30,759 nt of DNA from RGIG250 sp964540025. GTDB lineage: Bacteria > Bacillota > Negativicutes > Selenomonadales > Selenomonadaceae. This document shows, piece after piece, positions 23,269 through 30,675 of the stretch (within the stretch, counting starts at the first letter, position 1; each line of letters opens with the position of its first letter). A program made the position numbers and the translations under genes. The notes under the pieces were generated by a model. The model worked only from the letters and a program-made list of their open reading frames with translations. It did no database searches and was not told where the DNA came from. Location of the stretch: the NCBI GenBank assembly GCA_964540025.1, contig CAZIKQ010000019.1:1-30759 (forward strand). The letters run 5' to 3'.

Positions 23269-24303
23269 TCAGCAGATCCGCGGGACCAGCTCCCCGGCGG
23301 GAACTTCCACCAGCCGCAGGGCTCCCAGCTCCGTGGAGACGGCCACGAGGCCGGGATTACTTTCCGTCGTATGGCCGATGAGGGCGGCGTCCCTCCCGGC
23401 TGCATGGTTCCTCATAGCGGCCAGCACCTCCCCGGTTACGGAGGGCTCCGCGAAGGCGACGCACTTTCCCTCGTTGGCCATGGCCAGGGGATCGAAGCCC
23501 AGCAGCTCGCAGATACCCAGCACCTGGGGCCGGATGGGAATAGCGCTCCCCTCCAGGATGATGCCTGTCCCGGCGGCGGAAGCCAGCTCGTTCAGCACCG
23601 CGGCCAGCCCGCCCCGGGTGGCGTCCCGCAGACAGCGGACGCCGCTGCCCCCGGCGGCGATTATGCTTTCCATAAGGCCGTTCAGGGGCTGGCTGTCGCT
23701 GGACAGCTCCGGGGCGTCAAGACCGTGGCGGAGGGCCAGGATCGTTCCCTGATGGTCACCGATGGTGCCGGACAGGATAATATCCAGCCCGGGAACAATT
23801 TTTTCCGGTCCCAGGGTGAAGCCCTCGGTGATTATTTCGCCGATGCCGGCGGTATTTATGTAAAGTCCGTCCCCGTGACCGGCGGGAACCACCTTTGTGT
23901 CGCCGGTGACGATTTGCACCCCGGCTTTTTTGGCGGCGGCGGCAATGTCTCCCATTATCCGCTGAAGCTCTGCCAGGGGCAGTCCTTCCTCGAGGATAAG
24001 CCCCAGGGACAGGTAACGGGCCAGAGCGCCGGTCATGGCCAGATCGTTTACGGTGCCGTTTACCGCCAGATCCCCGATGCTTCCGCCGGGAAAGAACCGG
24101 GGAGTGATCACGTAGGAGTCGGTGGTAAAGGCCAGGGCCCTGCCCCCCGGACCGGCAAAGTCCAGCCGGGCCCCGTCGTGTCCCTGGGCGAGAATAGCGT
24201 TGTCGATGGCCGGTCTGATGACGCTGTCCAGCAGCTCCCCGGTCTCCCGTCCCCCGGCCCCCATGGCCAGGGTGACGACAGAGCCGTCTGAATATTTTTT
24301 CAT
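23269..24303 (-). CDS. hypE: Hydrogenase maturation protein HypE
   Basis: HypE dehydrates the carbamoyl group delivered by HypF into the cyanide ligand of [NiFe]-hydrogenase. The 344-residue protein has the AIR-synthase/PurM fold. LAMGAGGRETGELL is the N-terminal segment, LAFTTDSYVITPRFFPGG the ATP-binding segment, and VNGTVNDLAMTGA and IVTGDTKVVPAG follow. It ends in PRIC, the hallmark C-terminus whose last cysteine carries the thiocarboxamide, so the product is complete. No other hyp gene or hydrogenase is in the window. The gene is divergent from metH; their promoters share a 119-base interval. The ATG at 24303 is preceded by GGGGAGA. The assignment to HypE is firm; the local isolation is the odd part. 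Confidence 0.94.
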   Translation of the reverse strand: MKKYSDGSVVTLAMGAGGRETGELLDSVIRPAIDNAILAQGHDGARLDFAGPGGRALAFTTDSYVITPRFFPGGSIGDLAVNGTVNDLAMTGALARYLSLGLILEEGLPLAELQRIMGDIAAAAKKAGVQIVTGDTKVVPAGHGDGLYINTAGIGEIITEGFTLGPEKIVPGLDIILSGTIGDHQGTILALRHGLDAPELSSDSQPLNGLMESIIAAGGSGVRCLRDATRGGLAAVLNELASAAGTGIILEGSAIPIRPQVLGICELLGFDPLAMANEGKCVAFAEPSVTGEVLAAMRNHAAGRDAALIGHTTESNPGLVAVSTELGALRLVEVPAGELVPRIC

Positions 24304-24337
24304 GATTATCTCCCCGGATATTTTCTGTTACCGGCTA

Positions 24338-24346
24338 ATTATACCA
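24338..24346 (-). promoter_or_regulatory. Extended -10 promoter for hypE
   Basis: On the minus strand TGGTATAAT (24346-24338) gives a perfect -10 with TG extension, about 35 bases before the ATG. No good -35 is visible, and the metH -35 lies immediately upstream, so the two promoters may interfere. Confidence 0.5.
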
Positions 24347-24349
24347 CAT

Positions 24350-24377
24350 TTGACAAAACTCCTTCCCATAGTAAAAT
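24350..24377 (+). promoter_or_regulatory. Promoter of metH
   Basis: A perfect TTGACA (24350-24355) and TAAAAT (24372-24377) are 16 bases apart. The RNA would start about 40 bases before the metH ATG at 24423. No room is left for a cobalamin or SAM riboswitch, and none is seen. Confidence 0.7.
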
Positions 24378-24422
24378 AGTAATCGGAAAATTTTATTCTG
24401 ACGTCTTGAAGGGAAGACTGCT

Positions 24423-26849
24423 ATGATCGAAATATTTGACGGCGGCATGGGAACGATGCTCCAGGCGAGGGGCCTGAAGCCGGGAGCCTGCCCCGAACTC
24501 ATGAACCTGGAGAGACCCGAGGTAGTTATCGGGATCCATGGGGAATACATCGCCGCCGGGGCTACATATATTACTACGAATAGCTTTGGGGGAAGTCCCC
24601 TGAAGCTGGAGCATTACGGTCTCAGCGGCCGCTGCGGGGAGCTGAACCAGGCGGCGGCGGAATGCGCCCGCCGGGCGGTGGCGGCCAGCGGACGGGACAA
24701 TGTAAAAATTGCCGGTGACATCGGGCCCACCGGCCGGTTCGTGGAGCCCTTGGGGGATCTGGACTTTGAAGCGGCCTACGAAAATTTTTACCGCCAGGCC
24801 GCCGGACTCCTCCGGGGAGGCGTGGATGCTTTCATCATCGAGACCATGATCGATATGGGGGAAATGAGGGCGGCTCTCCTGGCGGTGAAGGACGTCCTGG
24901 CGGCGGGAAAAAGCGGCGGAAGCCGCCGGGATATTAAGATAATCTGCCAGTTTACCTATTCGGAAGAGCTGCGGACGGTTACCGGCACCGATCCCGTGAC
25001 GGCGGCAGTGACTTTGGACGCGCTGGGGGCGGACGTCATCGGAGCTAACTGCTCGTTGGGGCCGGCGGAGTACCTTCCCGTGGTGAAGCAGTTGATTACC
25101 GCCACCGGCAAGCCCATCATCATCCAGCCCAATGCGGGAATGCCCCGGCTGTCGGAGGGGAAAACCCTGTTCCCCATGGGGCCGGAGGATTTCGGCGTGG
25201 CGGCACCTCAGCTGGTGGCGGCGGGGGCCGGTTATCTGGGGGGCTGCTGCGGCACTACCCCGGCCCACATCAGGGCGGTGGCCGAGGCCGTGAAGGAGCT
25301 TTCCCCAGTGAAGCGGGAAGCCCTGCCCCGCCGCCTGATGCTCACCAGCCGGACAAAAACCGTAATCATCGATAAGGAGCTGCCCCCCGTCATGATCGGG
25401 GAGCGGATAAATCCCACCGGCCGCAAAAAGCTGGCGGCGGAAATAAAGGACGGCTCCTTTACCGCCGTGAAGAAGGAAGCCATTGGTCAGGCCAGAGCCG
25501 GGGCGGCGGTGCTGGACGTAAATATGGGGGTAGGGGGTATCGATCAGGCAGCCGCCATGAAGCGGGCCATACTGGAGCTTACGCCCCTTACCGACCTGCC
25601 CTTTGCCATCGATACCAGCGACGCGGCCGCCCTGGAGGCCGCTCTCAGGATTTATCCGGGCCGGGCCCTGATCAATTCCGTTTCCGCCGAGCCGGAGCGG
25701 CTGGAGAAATTCCTGCCCCTGGCCAGAAAGTACGGGGCGGCGATTCTCTGCCTGCCCTTAGAAAAGGAGCTGCCGAAAACCGCGGAGGAAAGGGTGCGGC
25801 TGATCCAGAAAATAATCCGGGCCGCCAGGCTGGCCGGTCTGGGGGAAGGGGATTTTCTGCTGGACGGGCTGGTGCTGACGGTAGCCAGCGACGCTGCCGC
25901 CGCCCGGGAAGTGATCCGGGGGCTGGAGCTTTACCGCCGGGAATTTGGCTACCCCGCCACCATGGGACTTTCCAACATCTCCTTCGGCCTCCCCAACCGG
26001 CCCATCGTGAACCGGACCTTCTACGCCATGTGTCTGGCGGCGGGGCTGGACGCCCCCATCATGAATCCCTACGACGAGGGCATGAAGGACACCCTGGCGG
26101 CGGCAAAAGCCCTTTTGGGCGTCGATCCCAACGGCGTGGAGTACAGCCGCCAGCAGGCGGGCCGGGACGCGGTGAAGGTGGCCGTAGCCGCCGCGGCCAT
26201 CGACCCGAAAACCGACGTTATGGGAGCCATTAAGGCGGCGGTCATCGACGGGGATAAGGACTCGGTAGGGGACCTGGTGGCGGAGGCGGCGGCCCAGGGC
26301 CGGGAAGCCGGCGACATTACAAACAACGCCCTGACGGCGGCCATGAATGAAATCGGGGTTGATTTCGGGGCGGGCCGGGTATTCCTGCCCCAGGTTCTCC
26401 TGTCGGCGGAAACCATGCGGAGGGCTTTCGATAAGCTGAAGGAAATTCTTCCCGCCGCAACGGACAGCGCCAGGCTGGGAATCTTTGTCATTGCCACAGT
26501 CAAGGGGGACGTTCACGATCTGGGGAAAAATATCGTGGCGGCGCTGTTGGAAAATTCCGGCTTCAAGGTCGTAGATTTGGGTAAGGATGTGGCGGCGGAT
26601 GCCATAGTTGACGCCGCTCTGGCCAACGAGGCTGACATCGTCGGCCTTTGCGCCCTGATGACCACCACCATGCCGGAGCTGGACGTGGTTATCGAAAAAC
26701 TGAAGGCTTCCGGCAGCCGGGCCCGGGTCATGGTGGGCGGCGCCGCCGTTACCGATGATTACGCCCGGGACTGCGGGGCTGACGCCTACGCCCGGGACGG
26801 GGTGGCGGCGGTGAATATCGCCCGGGAAATCATCGGGCGCAAGGGATAA
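24423..26849 (+). CDS. metH: Cobalamin-dependent methionine synthase, short form
   Basis: MetH transfers a methyl group from methyltetrahydrofolate via cobalamin to homocysteine. The 808-residue protein holds, in order: a homocysteine-binding barrel (about 1-290) with zinc ligands in GANCSLGP (Cys near 210) and GGCCGTTP (Cys pair near 275); a pterin-binding domain (about 315-580, starting MIGERINPTGRKKL); a four-helix cobalamin cap (about 595-680); and a Rossmann cobalamin domain with DVHDLGKN (Asp696, His698, Gly701). The final reactivation (AdoMet-binding) domain of E. coli-type MetH is absent, as in many anaerobes, so reactivation would need a separate protein. The start ATG follows AAGGGAAGA. 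It has its own promoter and is divergent from hypE. Confidence 0.95.
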   Translation: MIEIFDGGMGTMLQARGLKPGACPELMNLERPEVVIGIHGEYIAAGATYITTNSFGGSPLKLEHYGLSGRCGELNQAAAECARRAVAASGRDNVKIAGDIGPTGRFVEPLGDLDFEAAYENFYRQAAGLLRGGVDAFIIETMIDMGEMRAALLAVKDVLAAGKSGGSRRDIKIICQFTYSEELRTVTGTDPVTAAVTLDALGADVIGANCSLGPAEYLPVVKQLITATGKPIIIQPNAGMPRLSEGKTLFPMGPEDFGVAAPQLVAAGAGYLGGCCGTTPAHIRAVAEAVKELSPVKREALPRRLMLTSRTKTVIIDKELPPVMIGERINPTGRKKLAAEIKDGSFTAVKKEAIGQARAGAAVLDVNMGVGGIDQAAAMKRAILELTPLTDLPFAIDTSDAAALEAALRIYPGRALINSVSAEPERLEKFLPLARKYGAAILCLPLEKELPKTAEERVRLIQKIIRAARLAGLGEGDFLLDGLVLTVASDAAAAREVIRGLELYRREFGYPATMGLSNISFGLPNRPIVNRTFYAMCLAAGLDAPIMNPYDEGMKDTLAAAKALLGVDPNGVEYSRQQAGRDAVKVAVAAAAIDPKTDVMGAIKAAVIDGDKDSVGDLVAEAAAQGREAGDITNNALTAAMNEIGVDFGAGRVFLPQVLLSAETMRRAFDKLKEILPAATDSARLGIFVIATVKGDVHDLGKNIVAALLENSGFKVVDLGKDVAADAIVDAALANEADIVGLCALMTTTMPELDVVIEKLKASGSRARVMVGGAAVTDDYARDCGADAYARDGVAAVNIAREIIGRKG

Positions 26850-26856
26850 AAACGAT

Positions 26857-27037
26857 GAGTGATTCCATTAGAGCTTACCTTGAAATATATTCCCACGGGA
26901 ACACATTCTCATTTGATTATCCACGCAGCGGTACGTAGGCTCTGACTTCATCTGCCGATTCGTCAATCGCCAAGTACCGGCGTGGCTAAACAGTTCCCTT
27001 AGGGAATATATTTCGAGGGTACTGAACAGTGGCACTA
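26857..27037. repeat. Long imperfect inverted repeat between metH and dacF
   Basis: No gene is supported in this gap. The core is a perfect 13-base pairing of GAAATATATTCCC (26882-26894) with 27002-27014. It extends outward by TTACCT/GGGTAC-type pairs with one bulged base, and more loosely by AGTG..CCA with TGGCACT. Inside it continue GGGAAC/GTTCCC (26897-26902, 26993-26998), CCACGC/GCGTGG and CGGTAC/GTACCG (26921-26934, 26974-26985, one 2-base bulge), GGC/GCC and TGAC/GTCA. The whole stretch can fold into one arm about 180 bases long. It is unlike the palindromic repeats elsewhere. It could be a miniature mobile element, a structured RNA or a dacF leader; the sequence does not decide. Confidence 0.6.
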
Positions 27038-27060
27038 AAGAAGATAGTAAAAAGGATAGA

Positions 27061-28179
27061 GTGTTACCCGTGAAGATACGAAAAATAATAATTGTCCTTG
27101 CGGCGCTGCTGCTGACCTTTTCTGAAACCGCCCTGTCGACGGGCCGGTTCCCTCCGGCTATTCCGGTGAAGGCGGCTATCCTGCTGGATATAACGGCCGA
27201 CGGCAGCCGCGAGGAAAAACCCCTGAGCCCGAAGGAGCTGCGGAAGCAGAAGAAGGAACGGGAGAAGCAGCGGCGGCGGGAGGAAAAGGAGCGACGGAAT
27301 CAGGGGGAAAGCGCCACCAGGGCGCGGCTGGAAAGAGGCAGTCTCGAGGGCGGACAGCCTGAGCCGGACCCGGCGATTTTCTTCCCGCCCCTGCCGGAGG
27401 CGAAGGTCCTCTACGAGCGAAATGCCGATGAGCTGAGGGCCCCCGCCAGCCTCACGAAGATGATGACGGCGCTGGTGGCGGTGAAGGAAAGCCGGTACCG
27501 GAAGCTGAAGACTGATCGGCCCATAAGCGTAAGCTGGGATGAAGCGGAGGAATCGGATTTTCTGGGAGACGGGGACGTGCTTCCCCTGTGGGAAATAATC
27601 CCCCAGATGCTGATAGTCTCCGATAATGGAGCCGCCTACGCCATTGCCCGCCAGCTGGGCTGCGATGGCAAGGGAACAGACGGGGCGTGGGGATTTTACC
27701 GGCGGATGAATCAGTACGCCGGGGCCATGCGCCTGACGGGAAGCTATTTTTGCGATGCCTCCGGGCTGCCTGCGCCCGGCCATGTCAGCACCGCCAGGGA
27801 TTTATCCGTCATCGCCAGATATCTTTTGAAGGATGAAGACCTGAAGCCGATGGTGGGACAGCAGGCCCGGCAGATCAGCTGGATTTATCCTCGGGCAAAG
27901 GGAATGCTGGCGGAAAACACGAACGAGCTGCTGGCAAATTATCCCGGCTGCTACGGGATCAAGACCGGCTTTACAAACGCGGCCGGTTACTGCCTGGCCG
28001 CCGCCGCCGAAAGGGATGGCCGCCGGCTCCTGACTGTGGTGCTGGGTGGGTCGGAGCCCGGGGACAGATTTATTGCCGCCGCCCGGCTGCTGGACTATGG
28101 CTTTGATCTCGTTGCGGGGCAGCCGCTCACAGGCTCCCCGGTAAGCTGGCGTGAGCATTTAAGCCGTTGGAAGCGGTGA
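27061..28179 (+). CDS. D-alanyl-D-alanine carboxypeptidase (S11/DacF-like) with charged insert and repeat-derived C-terminus
   Basis: The enzyme trims the terminal D-alanine of peptidoglycan stem peptides outside the cytoplasmic membrane. The 372-residue frame starts at GTG 27061 (AGGA just upstream; another GTG lies nine bases on). A signal peptide covers about 1-37 (IIIVLAALLLTFSETALS). The serine-protease-like triad motifs are present: SLTK (Ser130, Lys133), SDN (187-189) and KTG (301-303). Between AILLDITADG and KVLYERNAD, where relatives have a short turn, lies a roughly 65-residue insert rich in Lys, Arg and Glu. The catalytic domain ends at LLDYGFDL, and only about 20 residues follow; the usual C-terminal β domain and membrane anchor are missing. 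The last 16 or so codons match the intergenic repeat family. Confidence 0.88.
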   Translation: MLPVKIRKIIIVLAALLLTFSETALSTGRFPPAIPVKAAILLDITADGSREEKPLSPKELRKQKKEREKQRRREEKERRNQGESATRARLERGSLEGGQPEPDPAIFFPPLPEAKVLYERNADELRAPASLTKMMTALVAVKESRYRKLKTDRPISVSWDEAEESDFLGDGDVLPLWEIIPQMLIVSDNGAAYAIARQLGCDGKGTDGAWGFYRRMNQYAGAMRLTGSYFCDASGLPAPGHVSTARDLSVIARYLLKDEDLKPMVGQQARQISWIYPRAKGMLAENTNELLANYPGCYGIKTGFTNAAGYCLAAAAERDGRRLLTVVLGGSEPGDRFIAAARLLDYGFDLVAGQPLTGSPVSWREHLSRWKR

Positions 28180-28250
28180 GCGGTGACCTCTAATCGGACA
28201 GAAGGCTCCCCTGTAGGGGAGCTGTCAGCGAAGCTGACTGAGGGGTGAAT
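28128..28250. repeat. Palindromic repeat overlapping the dacF 3' end
   Basis: The segment from AGGCTCCCCGG through GGCGTGAGCATTTAA, GAAGCGGTGA and GACCTCTAATCGGACAG to GGCTCCCCTGTAGGGGAGCTG aligns with 18450-18540 and 30676-30759. It then continues as a complete unit with GTCAGCGAAGCTGAC and GAGGGGTGA (28202-28250). Its first half is read as the last codons and stop of dacF. Compare the two other copies, which lie outside genes. Confidence 0.8.
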
Positions 28251-28308
28251 CAATAACAAACGGGAAGTAACGATAGGTTTTCAAAAATTTACTGACAGAG
28301 GTGATACA

Positions 28309-28971
28309 ATGGCTAATTTTTGCAGTCACTGCGGAGCGGCAAGCAAGCCGGGAGCAAATTTTTGCGAGAATTGCGGCGCAAGGCTCACGCCGGAGGCGGC
28401 TCAGTCCCAACCGGCGGCTGTTCCGGAACAGGATAATCCCTACCGCCGCGGCAATATCGGGCCGGAAAATTTCGGCCCGGGGGAAAATGGCGGCAGGGAA
28501 GGAGCCAATGGCGTCAGCTATACGGTAAACGCGGGGTCCGCTTATGATCCCTTCCCGGAGAGCGGCCTTATACAGCAGCTTTTTAGCACCCGGGGCAGGC
28601 TCAACCGCTGGCGTTATTTCAAGCGGTGCTGGGCCATTTGGGGGCTGGCCCTGCTCCTGCTCATCGTGAGCGTGGTGCTTTTTGGCACGAACCACGTTGT
28701 TCTGGGGGGACTTACGCTCCTCAGTATCGTAGTCGGGGCAGAGGCGGCAACCATCTGCCTGGTTATCCGCCGCTTTCATGATATGGAGCCAGCTGACAGC
28801 TCGGGCAGCAGCTTCATGGTCACGCGCCTGGGGGCTTACGTCGGCTTTATTATCGCCAGCGGGTTTTGGGAATGGGCAGGGGTGTTGTCATGCCTCATGA
28901 GCCTGTACCTGATGTTTAATCCCGGCGTTCCCGGGGCAAACCGGCACGGGGCCGACCCCCTGGCAAATTGA
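28309..28971 (+). CDS. Zinc-ribbon DUF805 membrane protein
   Basis: The 220-residue protein starts with a double CXXC zinc ribbon (FCSHCGAASKPGANFCENCG, four cysteines in the first 24 residues). A Gly/Pro/Asn-rich linker of about 60 residues follows. The C-terminal DUF805 region has several hydrophobic helices (about 115-205), introduced by FSTRGRLNRWRYFKRC and containing the family-typical IRRFHDMEP. The function of DUF805 proteins is not established; zinc-ribbon fusions suggest a regulated or assembly role at the cytoplasmic membrane, which is inference. The ATG follows AGAGGTG. It is the first gene of a run in which tcdA starts 12 bases later. Confidence 0.88.
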   Translation: MANFCSHCGAASKPGANFCENCGARLTPEAAQSQPAAVPEQDNPYRRGNIGPENFGPGENGGREGANGVSYTVNAGSAYDPFPESGLIQQLFSTRGRLNRWRYFKRCWAIWGLALLLLIVSVVLFGTNHVVLGGLTLLSIVVGAEAATICLVIRRFHDMEPADSSGSSFMVTRLGAYVGFIIASGFWEWAGVLSCLMSLYLMFNPGVPGANRHGADPLAN

Positions 28972-28983
28972 GGAGAGCCTTTG

Positions 28984-29697
28984 GTGAATGCGATGGCTGA
29001 TTGGTACGACAGAACCGCCCTGCTCCTCGGAGAGCAAGGGGTCAGACGGCTCCAGGCTGCCCGGGTGGCGGTGTTCGGGGTAGGGGGCGTGGGGGGCTAC
29101 GCTGTGGAAGCGCTGGCCCGGGCCGGTATCGGGACGCTGGATTTGGTAGATGAAGACGTGGTTGACGTTACGAACCGCAACCGTCAGATCATCGCCACTA
29201 CCGAGACCATCGGCCAGCCGAAGGTCGCCGCCTTTGCCGAAAGGCTGGGAACCATCAACCCGGAGATTGTGGTGAACTGCCGTCAGGCATACTTTGGAGC
29301 GGACACGGTTGACGATTTTGCTTTCAGGGAATATGATTATGTAGTAGACGCTATCGACAGCGTTTACAGCAAGCTGGCCCTCATCGCCGCGGCAAAGGCG
29401 GCGGGGACTCCCGTCATCAGCGCCATGGGGGCGGGGAACAAGCTTCACCCGGAGCGGCTGGAGCTGGCGGACATCGCGGAGACCAGCGTGTGCCCCCTGG
29501 CCAGAGTGATGCGCCGGGAATTGAAAAAGCGGGGGATCGATCATCTGCCGGTGGTATATTCAAGGGAGAAACCGGCAGAGCTTTACTGGCAGGGAGCGGG
29601 CCGTCCGCCCACCGGAAGTGTTTCCTTTGTGCCGGCGGCGGCAGGTTTGATTATTGCCGGAGCCGTCGTGCGGCACCTTGCGGGATTAGAAGAATAG
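28984..29697 (+). CDS. tcdA: tRNA threonylcarbamoyladenosine dehydratase
   Basis: TcdA (CsdL/YgdL) uses ATP to cyclise t6A at position 37 of tRNAs to ct6A. The 237-residue protein has the ThiF/E1-like adenylation fold. VFGVGGVGGYAVEALARAGIG is the ATP loop (18 residues shown as two halves, VFGVGGVGGYAV and EALARAGIG). LDLVDEDVVDVTNRNRQI is the following acidic strand, and VVDAIDSVYSK and the CPLARVMRRELKKRG block are characteristic of the TcdA branch. I choose GTG at 28984, 6 bases after AGGAGAG; a TTG three bases earlier and an ATG nine bases later are alternatives. It is flanked by the DUF805 gene and a secreted protein gene at 12 and 9 bases, so they form one transcription unit without an obvious functional link. 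Confidence 0.93.
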   Translation: MNAMADWYDRTALLLGEQGVRRLQAARVAVFGVGGVGGYAVEALARAGIGTLDLVDEDVVDVTNRNRQIIATTETIGQPKVAAFAERLGTINPEIVVNCRQAYFGADTVDDFAFREYDYVVDAIDSVYSKLALIAAAKAAGTPVISAMGAGNKLHPERLELADIAETSVCPLARVMRRELKKRGIDHLPVVYSREKPAELYWQGAGRPPTGSVSFVPAAAGLIIAGAVVRHLAGLEE

Positions 29698-29706
29698 GAG
29701 AGCGCC

Positions 29707-30666
29707 ATGAACAAGACAGCAAAGAAATTTCTTACCGGCCTTGCCCTGGCCGGAGCGGTCACCGGTACGTCGTTTGCTACCGACAGCTTCCTCGGACAGG
29801 TGTCGGCAGCGCCGCAGGTCCAGGAAACCGGAGTGGTTGGCAAAAATGCCGGAGCCGGCTGGAGCTGGATTTCCTCTGATGATAAATACGGGAAATTCTT
29901 TTCCCCGGCCAATGTGAAGATCGTTGCCCAGTCAAACGGAGTTGCCACCCGGATCAGCGCCTGGCTGAAGACCGTTTTCTCCCCGGCGGGGGCCCGGGAA
30001 ACGATTGAAAACTATGAGATATCCGCCCAGATCCCCGACGCTTCCAAGCTGGCCTACACCCTTTCGCTGGTGGAGATTTCCCCTCAGGAGCGGACCATCG
30101 AGTACGTTCAGGAAAATTTTTACGATCAGGCGGGAAATTCCATCTGGCAGAAAATTTACGAGCCCCGCACCGTAAAGGAAATAAATTCTCAGGCCTTTGA
30201 CGAGGATTTTTACGTGGTGGTGATTGACCACGTGTTCCGCCACGGGGAGGTAGCCCGGCAGAAGGCGGAGGACCGCTGGATTACCCTCTGGTCGGCCACG
30301 ATGCCGGACAAGAGCCGCACGGAGGTCATCGCCGATACCACCACCATGCGCCTGCGGGGGGACAATATCATCTACTGGGAGTGGAGCGAGACAAAGGACG
30401 GCGCCGGAACCATCGTGGAGGTAAAATTTGCCAAGAAGACGGTAAACCTTCCCCAGGGAACCCAAAAGACCCTTTCCTGCCGCAGCTGGGACGCCGGAGC
30501 GGGCTGGCAGGACGTCACTGACGGGCTGGACGATACCTATCAGGAGATAAAGAAGGGCACCCAGGCGGAGAAGGGGCTGGTGAGACTGCGGGCCTACAGC
30601 AAGGGCTACACCTACTGGCTGAACCGCTACCGTACCGATCTGCCCCCGGCTCCCAGGAAGAAGTAA
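29707..30666 (+). CDS. Secreted protein of unknown function
   Basis: I do not recognise the family. The 319-residue protein has a clear signal peptide (KKFLTGLALAGAVTGTSFA core), probably cleaved after VSA near residue 35. The mature part has no membrane helix. Two stretches, around residues 48-85 (WSWISSDDKYGKFFSP to AWLKT) and 195-240 (WITLWSATMPDKSRTEVI to WEWSE), share a pattern of aromatic residues, an acidic strand, then a statement-like I.....V..W.K strand, as in small surface-adhesin-type domains; an internal duplication is possible. It ends with a basic, Pro-rich tail (PPAPRKK). The ATG is preceded by AGGAGAG, 9 bases after tcdA. Export to the cell surface or periplasm is likely; function unknown. 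Confidence 0.8.
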   Translation: MNKTAKKFLTGLALAGAVTGTSFATDSFLGQVSAAPQVQETGVVGKNAGAGWSWISSDDKYGKFFSPANVKIVAQSNGVATRISAWLKTVFSPAGARETIENYEISAQIPDASKLAYTLSLVEISPQERTIEYVQENFYDQAGNSIWQKIYEPRTVKEINSQAFDEDFYVVVIDHVFRHGEVARQKAEDRWITLWSATMPDKSRTEVIADTTTMRLRGDNIIYWEWSETKDGAGTIVEVKFAKKTVNLPQGTQKTLSCRSWDAGAGWQDVTDGLDDTYQEIKKGTQAEKGLVRLRAYSKGYTYWLNRYRTDLPPAPRKK

Positions 30667-30675
30667 TTGCTTAGT

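Noticed and set aside
23239..23269. Hairpin followed by seven T residues at the hypE 3' end
   Set aside because: The T-tract is on the plus strand, but the adjacent gene is on the minus strand and no plus-strand transcript is expected there. The stem is short and bulged.
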